DNA of 37,112 bases, from positions 1 through 37,112 of the forward strand of contig CAAGGF010000088.1 of assembly GCA_900769325.1 (NCBI GenBank). Reading direction: 5' to 3'. Below the pieces are notes generated by a model. It was not told the origin of the DNA. It searched no databases and worked only from the letters and a program-made list of their open reading frames with translations. Made by a program: the position numbers and the translations under genes. Origin of the DNA: Spirochaetia bacterium. GTDB lineage: Bacteria; Spirochaetota; Spirochaetia; Treponematales; Treponemataceae. Every line of letters begins with the position of its first letter. Positions within the stretch are counted from its first letter, which is position 1. This document shows positions 18,235 to 25,092 of this stretch, one piece after another.

Positions 18235-19146
18235 TTATTCTGTAAAATTGAACGGCGTCTGCTGGTAAACATAATAGTTCAGCCAGTTGCTGTAAAAAAG
18301 GTGTGCCGTGCTTCGCCAGTATGAATGAGGCATTATGCTCGGATTGTTGTTCGGGAAGTAATTTTTTGGAAGGTCGATATCAAGACCTTTTTCAATGTCG
18401 CGGAAATATTCGGAAGCAAGAGTTCCTGTATCGTATTCAAGATGTCCCGTCATAAAAATTTCTCGGTTGTCTTTTGATTTTACAAGAGTAATTCCGGCTT
18501 CTGTTGACTGTGCAAGAACTACAAGATTTTTGTTTGTGCGGATGTCTTCTTTTCTAAAAGTTGCATGCCTTGACTGCGGAATAGGAAAAACATCATCGAA
18601 ACCGCGGACTAAAGGATCGTTTTTTATGAGAGTTTGATTCATAAATATACCAAACAGTTTTTTTGGAAGCGGATATTTTCTTACTCCGTAAAGATGGTAA
18701 AGCCCCGCGAATGCTCCCCAGCATACATAAAGCGTTGAAAAAACATTCTTTTTTGCGTAGTCCATAATCTTGCAAAGTTCATTCCAGTAGTCGACATCTT
18801 CAAATTCTAACTGTTCGACAGGAGCACCGGTGATAATCATTCCGTCGAATTTTTTGTTTTGAAGTTCGCTTGAAGGAATGTAGAATTTTTTAAGATATTC
18901 TGTGTCGGTGTTTTTGCTGAAATGACTTTCGATTCTTATAAGTGAAATTTCAATTTGAATCGGTGTATTTGCAAGAAGCCGTAAAATTTGAGTTTCCGTT
19001 ACTTCTTTTGTAGGCATTAAATTTACAAGAGCAATTTTTAAAGGCCTTATGTCCTGCGTGAGAGCCCGTTTTTCTGTTATCGCAAAAATATTTTCTTTTT
19101 CTAGAATTTCGTTTGCAGGTAAATCTGAAGGAATCTTTATCGGCAT
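18235..19146 (-). CDS. metA: MetA homoserine O-acyltransferase, predicted acetyl-CoA-specific
   Basis: First committed step of methionine synthesis: acylates the hydroxyl of homoserine. The 303-residue protein aligns without gaps to the standard MetA numbering: catalytic Cys142 (YVCWGAFAGLYHLYG), His235 and Glu237 (TGHLEYD). Residue 111 is Glu, in TGAPVEQLEFEDVDYW. In MetA enzymes Glu111 goes with acetyl-CoA use and Gly111 with succinyl-CoA use, so an acetyltransferase is predicted although such proteins are often labelled O-succinyltransferase. The ATG is preceded by AGGGGTG at good spacing. The gene is divergent from the hydrolase-like gene at 19248, with back-to-back promoters between them. 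No SAM riboswitch was recognised in the leader of about 55 nt. Confidence 0.94.
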   Translation of the reverse strand: MPIKIPSDLPANEILEKENIFAITEKRALTQDIRPLKIALVNLMPTKEVTETQILRLLANTPIQIEISLIRIESHFSKNTDTEYLKKFYIPSSELQNKKFDGMIITGAPVEQLEFEDVDYWNELCKIMDYAKKNVFSTLYVCWGAFAGLYHLYGVRKYPLPKKLFGIFMNQTLIKNDPLVRGFDDVFPIPQSRHATFRKEDIRTNKNLVVLAQSTEAGITLVKSKDNREIFMTGHLEYDTGTLASEYFRDIEKGLDIDLPKNYFPNNNPSIMPHSYWRSTAHLFYSNWLNYYVYQQTPFNFTE

Positions 19147-19206
19147 AATTCACCCCTATAAACTTTTTTACCGTCTGTCTGTCATTTATTTGATACGCTG
19201 ATTTTG

Positions 19207-19239
19207 AGTATAGCAAAAAATGATTTAATTTGCTATATT
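19207..19239. promoter_or_regulatory. Back-to-back divergent promoters within an 8-bp dyad (metA / hydrolase-like gene)
   Basis: TATAGCAA (19209-19216) and TTGCTATA (19230-19237) are exact inverted repeats 13 nt apart. Each strand therefore carries an extended -10 box: TTGCTATACT leftward toward metA (TATACT 19212-19207) and TTGCTATATT rightward (TATATT 19234-19239). The rightward box ends 8 nt before the ATG at 19248. The symmetry could also be an operator for a dimeric regulator. Confidence 0.5.
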
Positions 19240-19247
19240 ATTTTATT

Positions 19248-20270
19248 ATGGCATCAAGAGATAATTATAAAAAAGGAATAAAAAAACTTAAACTTCTTGT
19301 TTTTAATTCTAAATCTGATGTGGCAAATTTCCGCTCAAAAATAGAAGATGCTTTTTATTCGCCGTTTCTTCCAAATCATGTCGAATGTACAGAAAAAAAT
19401 TACGGCTCAATCAAATGCGATGTGCTTTCTCCAGAAATTTATTCTTCGCGGAGAGTTGTTTTTTATGTTCACGGAGGATGTTTTGTAGGCGGAAGCCGTC
19501 GTTCTTACCGTGAATTCTGCTCGCTTCTTGCAAATAAAGTTTATTCCCGCGTCGTAGTTCCTGAGTACCGCCTTGCACCGACTCACGCTTTTCCGTGTGC
19601 AAACGAAGACATTCAGTCATCTTTCAGGGCACTTTTCACAGAAGAACAGATTGCCCGTGCTCTTGAACAAAATTCTTCAAAGCAAAATACAGATTCTTCT
19701 GACGGTGAAAAACTTTTCCCTGAAATAATTATCGCCGCAGACGGAGCCGGTTCTGCAATTGCACTTTCCCTTGTTTTAAATCTTCGCGAGAGATACAGAA
19801 AATGCATAAAAAAAATCGTGCTTTTTTCGCCGTGGCTTAATCTTTCAAAAAATTCGTTTGCCCGTTCAGTAAAAAAATCAGAAGACGATGTAATGACTCA
19901 GGACTGCCTTGAATCTTCTGCACTTTCATATACTTACGAATCAAATCTTGAAAATCCGATGGTTTCGCCTTTTTTTGCTTCAGATGAATCTTTAAAAGAT
20001 TTTCCTTCGGTTTATATTCAGATGGGCTCAAAAGAACTTCTTTTAAAAGATGCTTACGCTTTTAAAGAACGACTTAATTCTCTTGGAAACGACTGCACAA
20101 TCGCGGAATACGAAAATCTTCCTCATCTTTTTCAGCTCGATGACGAACATTTTTTTGAAGCACACGAGGCACTTTTGGATTTTGCAAAACAGATTTCGGA
20201 TTCAGATGTTACGGATGAAAAAAAAGAACAGCGTTTTGAAAATAAACCCCGACTTGAACAGAGCATATAA
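19248..20270 (+). CDS. Alpha/beta-hydrolase fold protein (HSL-like), catalytic Ser apparently missing
   Basis: Resembles the hormone-sensitive-lipase branch of alpha/beta hydrolases (340 aa): oxyanion-hole motif HGGC (75-78), VVVPEYRLAP, a nucleophile-elbow region, LFSPWLNLS, and a C-terminal PHLFQL with His293. The elbow usually reads GDSAG; here it reads ADGAG, with Gly166 (codon GGA at 19743) where the nucleophilic Ser belongs. The acid position has Glu263 in GSKELLLKDA rather than the usual Asp. The protein may therefore be non-hydrolytic, unless Ser169 just after the elbow takes over, which would be unusual. The ATG at 19248 is preferred to a TTG at 19230; there is no Shine-Dalgarno, and an extended -10 box lies 8 nt upstream. 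No substrate can be proposed. Confidence 0.82.
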   Translation: MASRDNYKKGIKKLKLLVFNSKSDVANFRSKIEDAFYSPFLPNHVECTEKNYGSIKCDVLSPEIYSSRRVVFYVHGGCFVGGSRRSYREFCSLLANKVYSRVVVPEYRLAPTHAFPCANEDIQSSFRALFTEEQIARALEQNSSKQNTDSSDGEKLFPEIIIAADGAGSAIALSLVLNLRERYRKCIKKIVLFSPWLNLSKNSFARSVKKSEDDVMTQDCLESSALSYTYESNLENPMVSPFFASDESLKDFPSVYIQMGSKELLLKDAYAFKERLNSLGNDCTIAEYENLPHLFQLDDEHFFEAHEALLDFAKQISDSDVTDEKKEQRFENKPRLEQSI

Positions 20271-20336
20271 TTTCTAAAATTTAATTTAATCGATTTTTTA
20301 GAGATTTTTCAGGTAATTTTAAAATTGGAGTGTAAA

Positions 20337-21800
20337 ATGGTAGAATTGCTTTCTCCTGCAGGAAATGTCGAAAAACTTTATTATGCCTACGCTTACGGTG
20401 CAGATGCTGCATATATCGGCTTGAAAAAATTTTCACTTCGCGTAAAGGCTGACAATTTCTACGAGGACGAATACAAAAAAGTTGTCAGTTTAAAAGAAAA
20501 ATTTCCCGGAAAAAAACTTCACTGTGCTTTAAACATTTCTTTTCACAACCGTGACATCGACAATTTTCTTTCCAATATCGATTATTTTAAAATGTACCCG
20601 ATTGACGCTTTTATTGTTCAGGATTTGGGGCTTGTTCCGATTTTGCAAAAATATTTTCCTGAAGCAGATTTGCATGTGAGCACTCAGGCATCGTGCATAA
20701 ACCGTGAAGCAGTAAAAATGTATAAATCTTTAGGTTTTAAAAGAGTCGTTTTAGGCCGTGAAGTTTCTTTAAAAGAAATCCGCGAAATAAAAGATGCAGT
20801 GCCGGATATTGAACTTGAAGCGTTTTGCCACGGAGCAATGTGCATCGCTTATGCAGGCCGATGCCTTATGAGTGCGTATATGACAGGTCGGAGTGCTCAG
20901 GGAGGTGCTTGTTCTCACAGCTGCAGATGGGATTTTAATGTCCTTATGGATTCTAAAAAGGCAAAAGACATTGCTTCTTCTGGGGCTCTTGTTTTAGAAG
21001 AAAAAAAACGCCCTGGAGAATATTTTCCGATTTTTGAAGGCGATGATTTTACGGCAGTTTTGAGCAGCAAAGATTTAAGGATGGTTGAACATCTAAAAGA
21101 TATGATTGACGCGGGAGTTGATTCTTTAAAAATCGAAGGCCGAATGAAAAGCGTTTATTATGTTGCACTTGTTACTCGGGCTTACAGAAAAGCCCTCGAT
21201 GCCGTTTATGGAAAAATTTCTTCCAAAGATGCCGAACCTTTTATCGCTGAACTTGAAAATGTAAGCCACCGTGAAAGCGGAACGGGTTTTTATTATAACG
21301 CATCCGATGCCGATAAAACTGTAACTGGAGCGACTGACAGCCGTTATATTCTTGCCGCAGAAATCATAAAAAAACTTTCTCCAAGCGAAGAACAGGAAGT
21401 TCTAAAAATTGCAGGTGATTTTGAAAAGGCACGCAGCGAAGAGTTTGAAAATCTTCATCCAAGTGCAAAAGAAGCCCGCCTTCGCGACAAAGCCATTCAC
21501 CCGGAGCGTTATCCGTCTGTCGTAACTGAACAAAAACTCTGGTTCATGTACGAAATAAATCCTCTCAACATGATAAAAAATACAGATACAATCGAATTTG
21601 TCTCTCCAGATGTCTGCGGAATAAAATGCCCTCCGTCTTCTTTCCAGATAATTGACGCAGAAAACGGAACACTTCGCACCTGGGTTTGCGATAGCCATAA
21701 AGCGTACATCTACACCTTTCAAAATCTTCAGGAAGGCACTTTAATCCGAATCGAAGACCCTGACTACATTCCCGGCACAATCCGAGATACTGGCCGCTAA
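20337..21800 (+). CDS. trhP: Peptidase U32 family protein, TrhP/YegQ-like tRNA hydroxylation factor
   Basis: A 487-residue protein of the U32 family. It matches E. coli YegQ (TrhP), which is needed for 5-hydroxyuridine formation at tRNA position 34 using prephenate. Diagnostic blocks: ELLSPAGN at the start, AYGADAAYIG, HVSTQASCIN, the Cys-rich stretch AFCHGAMCIAYAGRCLMSAY followed by GACSHSCRW, and VDSLKIEGRMKSVYYVA. The conserved Cys residues are thought to bind an Fe-S cluster in this family. The C-terminal U32 domain looks divergent, with a charged helical insert at about 355-400. GGAG lies 6 nt before the ATG at 20337, so an in-frame TTG 12 nt upstream is rejected. It could also be described as a collagenase-like PrtC homologue, but the YegQ match is stronger. 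Confidence 0.85.
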   Translation: MVELLSPAGNVEKLYYAYAYGADAAYIGLKKFSLRVKADNFYEDEYKKVVSLKEKFPGKKLHCALNISFHNRDIDNFLSNIDYFKMYPIDAFIVQDLGLVPILQKYFPEADLHVSTQASCINREAVKMYKSLGFKRVVLGREVSLKEIREIKDAVPDIELEAFCHGAMCIAYAGRCLMSAYMTGRSAQGGACSHSCRWDFNVLMDSKKAKDIASSGALVLEEKKRPGEYFPIFEGDDFTAVLSSKDLRMVEHLKDMIDAGVDSLKIEGRMKSVYYVALVTRAYRKALDAVYGKISSKDAEPFIAELENVSHRESGTGFYYNASDADKTVTGATDSRYILAAEIIKKLSPSEEQEVLKIAGDFEKARSEEFENLHPSAKEARLRDKAIHPERYPSVVTEQKLWFMYEINPLNMIKNTDTIEFVSPDVCGIKCPPSSFQIIDAENGTLRTWVCDSHKAYIYTFQNLQEGTLIRIEDPDYIPGTIRDTGR

Positions 21801-21808
21801 TTAATTTC

Positions 21809-21837
21809 TTGTATTTTTTTCTGTTTTTTGTAATAAT
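21809..21837 (+). promoter_or_regulatory. Weak predicted promoter of the putative outer-membrane protein gene
   Basis: TTGTAT (21809-21814), 17-nt spacer and AATAAT (21832-21837). The -10 ends 8 nt before the ATG at 21846, and no Shine-Dalgarno is visible, so a nearly leaderless mRNA is possible. The -35 is weak. Confidence 0.35.
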
Positions 21838-21845
21838 TGGATATT

Positions 21846-22673
21846 ATGAAAAAGGAATTGATGTTTATTTTAAGCTTTTTTGCATTTTTTTATTTTTCGC
21901 TAAATGCATTTGGTGAAGATTCATCTAAAAATATCGTACAGCAGACAGAATCAGAAGACGCTTTTGTTCAGGATAAAAACATTTCAGAAAAATCAGAAAA
22001 AATTGAATTTCCTTCAGTTGAGCTTCTTTCAAAAAAAACTGAGTACAGTTTAAAAGGAGCAATCAGCCTTTACAACGAAAATGACTGGATTCCGCGAAGT
22101 CTTATTTACGATTTAAATTTTAATTTTGATATGCACGAACTTGAAGCAAATCTTGGAATCAGGCATTTTGAAGACGAAGAAAATCTTACGGCTTCTATCC
22201 GCTATTCTCCAACTTTTTGGGGAGTTTTCAGTGCGGGGCTTGAAGGGCGTTTTCATTTTCTTCTTGTTCAGGATTCTTTTACGGAAATCGACTGGCTTTC
22301 AATGGCTTTTCTTCGGTTTGAAACAGGAAAACATTTTAAAATTTCAGGCCGTGCTGGATTTATGATGAAAAGTGCAAAAATCTTCAATATAGAATCTTCC
22401 GTTCCGTGGATTAGAAATTATAATCCTGTTTTTGACCTCAATATTCAGTGGGATTTTAATAAATTTGTTTCAATTTTCTTTGAATTTGATTCTTTTACAC
22501 AGTATAAATACAATCTCTTTCTTGCACCTTCAATTGTTACTGGCGTTTGCATAAATCCGTCAAAGCGCCTTTCAATCGGTTCAGAGATTGAATTCTGTTA
22601 CATTGATCTTTTTACTTTGAGCGGCTACTTAAGTTCGATTTATCACAGGGCTTTTATCAAATATCGTTTTTAA
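21846..22673 (+). CDS. Putative outer-membrane beta-barrel protein, unknown family
   Basis: A 275-residue exported protein I cannot assign to a named family. It has a hydrophobic signal peptide (about 1-22, ending LNAFG), a polar Glu/Lys/Ser-rich linker (about 23-60), and then alternating hydrophobic/aromatic strands with charged turns (SLIYDLNFNFDMHELEANLG, ISGRAGFMMKS) out to a C-terminal ending in Phe (AFIKYRF). Amphipathic strands plus a terminal aromatic residue are typical of outer-membrane barrels; the size would fit about 8-12 strands. No lipobox Cys follows the signal peptide. It precedes a lipoprotein phosphoesterase by 13 nt and is probably co-transcribed with it. The envelope location is inferred from composition. 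Confidence 0.7.
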   Translation: MKKELMFILSFFAFFYFSLNAFGEDSSKNIVQQTESEDAFVQDKNISEKSEKIEFPSVELLSKKTEYSLKGAISLYNENDWIPRSLIYDLNFNFDMHELEANLGIRHFEDEENLTASIRYSPTFWGVFSAGLEGRFHFLLVQDSFTEIDWLSMAFLRFETGKHFKISGRAGFMMKSAKIFNIESSVPWIRNYNPVFDLNIQWDFNKFVSIFFEFDSFTQYKYNLFLAPSIVTGVCINPSKRLSIGSEIEFCYIDLFTLSGYLSSIYHRAFIKYRF

Positions 22674-22686
22674 TTTTGAGGATTTT

Positions 22687-23595
22687 ATGAAAAAAAATCT
22701 GAATATTTTATTTCTTTTATTTTTATTTTATTCTTGTTTATTTTATTCCTGCCAATTAAAGGATTACGGACTTGAGCAGGGATTTTTCAGAAAATATCCT
22801 GTAAATAATCGGGCGGGAAGTTTAAAAACACTGAATTTAAAACGCGATGAAATTTCTCAAGAAAATTATCCAGACGCGTATAATAAAATTTTTACAGACA
22901 AAAAATATTCTTTTATGGTAATAACTGATGTTCATATTGGTTCAGATAAATATGGAAACGAAGATGAAAATATAAAATCTTTTCTGGATAAAGTAAAATC
23001 CCTTCCTGAACTTCCTGCATTCTGTCTTGGTTTAGGCGATTTTGCAGAACACGGGAAAAGCGAAGAGTTTACAAAATATAATCAGGAGATTATTTTAAAA
23101 CTCGATGAACTTGGAATTCGGTCTTTCAGCGTTCTTGGAAATCACGACCTTTATAATTCCGGCTATGAAAATTTTTCAAAAATTTTAAATCCTAAAACTT
23201 CATTTTATAAATTTGAAACGCCGTCAATCAGTTTTTATGGTCTTGATTCTGCAAGCGCATCTTTAGGTGACCAACAGATGACAGCCCTAAAAAATGCTTT
23301 CAATTTTGACATAAAGCCTAAAATCATTTTTACGCATGTTCCGCTTTTTGCTGAATCAAAATTTTATTTTGTTTTTCAGGATTCAGCTGAACGAAACAGG
23401 ATAATTTCTCTTTTTTCAGAAAATAATGTTCAGCTTCTTCTTGTAGGACACACACACGAGAGGCATATTTCAAATCTCGGCTTTTCAGAAGAAAATTTTC
23501 CAGCCCTTTTTAAATCCCGGTCTTTTTTTATAATCCGCATAGACGAAACTGACAGTGAAAATATTGTTACAGCCATTGAAGAAATCCATTTCTAA
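22687..23595 (+). CDS. Lipoprotein calcineurin-like metallophosphoesterase
   Basis: An envelope-anchored phosphoesterase of 302 aa. The N-terminus is a hydrophobic signal with two possible lipidation Cys (C17 and C22, each in FYSC). The two-metal site of the calcineurin-like superfamily is complete: D81-x-H83 (ITDVHIG), D118 in GLGDFAEHG, GNHD with N152, H153 and D154, H217 in FTHVP, and H255 with H257 in GHTHE. Substrate cannot be predicted; the family covers phosphodiesters, nucleotides and lipid-linked pyrophosphates. GAGG sits just upstream of the ATG. It follows the putative outer-membrane protein gene and is convergent with the DUF763 gene, only 3 nt away. Confidence 0.9.
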   Translation: MKKNLNILFLLFLFYSCLFYSCQLKDYGLEQGFFRKYPVNNRAGSLKTLNLKRDEISQENYPDAYNKIFTDKKYSFMVITDVHIGSDKYGNEDENIKSFLDKVKSLPELPAFCLGLGDFAEHGKSEEFTKYNQEIILKLDELGIRSFSVLGNHDLYNSGYENFSKILNPKTSFYKFETPSISFYGLDSASASLGDQQMTALKNAFNFDIKPKIIFTHVPLFAESKFYFVFQDSAERNRIISLFSENNVQLLLVGHTHERHISNLGFSEENFPALFKSRSFFIIRIDETDSENIVTAIEEIHF

Positions 23596-23598
23596 TTT

Positions 23599-24918
23599 TT
23601 AACATTTTATAGAAACTGTTTTTCCGCCCCATAATTTTGAATTTTCTTTTTCGTGTTGAATTGTTTTTTCAAAATCGGCTTCGGGAGAACAGTTTTTTTC
23701 TATTGAAAGGGCAGTCTGATGAAGTCTTTTTATGCAGTCAGATTTGTCGTTGTAGTTCAATTTTGATTTTTCTATGCTGTTGTGAAGAATTCTTATGGAT
23801 TCGTCGTAAATTTTAAGCGGAACTGGAAACGGTTTTCCGTCTTTTCCGCCGTGTGCAAAACTGAATCTTGCTGGATCAGAAAATCTTGAAGGCGTTCCGT
23901 GAATTACTTCGCTTACAAGCGTCAGCGCCTGAAGCGTCCTTGGACCAAGATTTTTTGTCAAAAGAAGCTCTTCAAAATTTTCAGGCTGATTTTCCCATGA
24001 TGTTGCAAGAACTCCTCCAAGTCGTTTTAAATCTACATCTGTTTTTAAAACATCGTGTTCAGCGTGAAGTGAAAGATTTCTTCCTTTTGTGTGAATGACG
24101 CTGATTTTTTCAGGTTCTTCTAATTCCGGAAAAAGTGAAGGTTCTGTGTTTTTTGAATTCCGTTTTATTTCGATTGACTTTCCGCCTGAAAGAAAAATCA
24201 TCTGGGACGGTTCTGTGTAAAAACTTTTTATTTCCGAAAGAATTTTTTGCGGGTCAGTTTTTGCAATTTCAAGAATTTCTTTTTTTGTGTTTCTGGCGTT
24301 TATGTCAGTGAGATTTAAAATCTGCCCTTTGTTTTCTCCGACAATTCCTGAATGAGGCTCTTCGGTAAAAGACTTGATTTTTTGTGAACACCAGTGGTAT
24401 CGCCTTGCTTTTTTTTGCGAAACATTCATTCCTTGCTGAACAATTGCCCAAGTTCCTGTTGATGAAAGAATAAAATTGTGCTGGTAAAGTTGAAATCCGT
24501 CCTGAATGGCATTGTTGTCGATTTTTGCAACGAGTCTGCTTGTTTTGATTAATTTTTCTGCATCAAGTGAATTTTGTTCTGAAAGGAAAAGAAGTTCTTC
24601 CGGCGTTTGTCTTGAATATTTTCCCCTTCCGCCGCAGATGAAAATGCCCAATTCCCGGCTTTTTGGATTTATTCCGCGTTTTAAGGCGTACATTACGCTC
24701 GTTGTGATTCCTGAAGAGTGCCAGTCCATTCCCAAAACAGAACCGAAAGACTGAAACCAGAGCGGATCGCTGAGCCTTCGAAGAACTTCGTCCTGACCGT
24801 AGTTTAAAATTATTGATTCTATAATGCTTGTTCCCAAAACGCTCATTCTTGTAGAAAGCCATGCGGGAACAGTTCCTGTGTGTAAAGGTAAATCTGCGTG
24901 CCCTGAATTACGAATCAT
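23599..24918 (-). CDS. DUF763 family protein
   Basis: A 439-residue protein with the DUF763 signature at its N-terminus: SGHADLPLHTGTVPAWLSTR, LRRLSDPLWFQSFGSVLGMD directly followed by WHSSGITTSVMYALK, then GGRGKYSRQTPEE. A Gly-Pro-Arg segment (LGPRTLQALTLVSEVIHG, about 322-339) resembles a helix-hairpin-helix turn, so nucleic-acid contact is possible but unproven. Another conserved part is DPARFSFAHGGKDGKPFPVP. The domain occurs in archaea and scattered bacteria; I know of no established function. It is probably cytoplasmic, with no signal or membrane segment. The ATG has no Shine-Dalgarno; TAAAAT lies exactly 6 nt upstream, fitting a leaderless transcript. Confidence 0.88.
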   Translation of the reverse strand: MIRNSGHADLPLHTGTVPAWLSTRMSVLGTSIIESIILNYGQDEVLRRLSDPLWFQSFGSVLGMDWHSSGITTSVMYALKRGINPKSRELGIFICGGRGKYSRQTPEELLFLSEQNSLDAEKLIKTSRLVAKIDNNAIQDGFQLYQHNFILSSTGTWAIVQQGMNVSQKKARRYHWCSQKIKSFTEEPHSGIVGENKGQILNLTDINARNTKKEILEIAKTDPQKILSEIKSFYTEPSQMIFLSGGKSIEIKRNSKNTEPSLFPELEEPEKISVIHTKGRNLSLHAEHDVLKTDVDLKRLGGVLATSWENQPENFEELLLTKNLGPRTLQALTLVSEVIHGTPSRFSDPARFSFAHGGKDGKPFPVPLKIYDESIRILHNSIEKSKLNYNDKSDCIKRLHQTALSIEKNCSPEADFEKTIQHEKENSKLWGGKTVSIKC

Positions 24919-24924
24919 GTTTTA

Positions 24925-24953
24925 ATTTTAAGCGATTTTAAGAATTTGGTGAA
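24925..24953 (-). promoter_or_regulatory. Predicted promoter of the DUF763 gene
   Basis: Leftward TTCACC (24953-24948), 17-nt spacer, TAAAAT (24930-24925); four and five of six matches. The -10 ends 6 nt before the ATG, predicting transcription from the A of the start codon. Confidence 0.5.
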
Positions 24954-25092
24954 TAGAAAAAAAATAAAAGAAAAATTTTAAAATGTCTGTTTTATTTTAT
25001 GATTTTATGCTAAATTTTTCACAAATAATTTGACGGGGAAATTTTATTTTTAAGGTTTGTGCCGCAATTTTTCTTATCAACGGAGGCTGATT

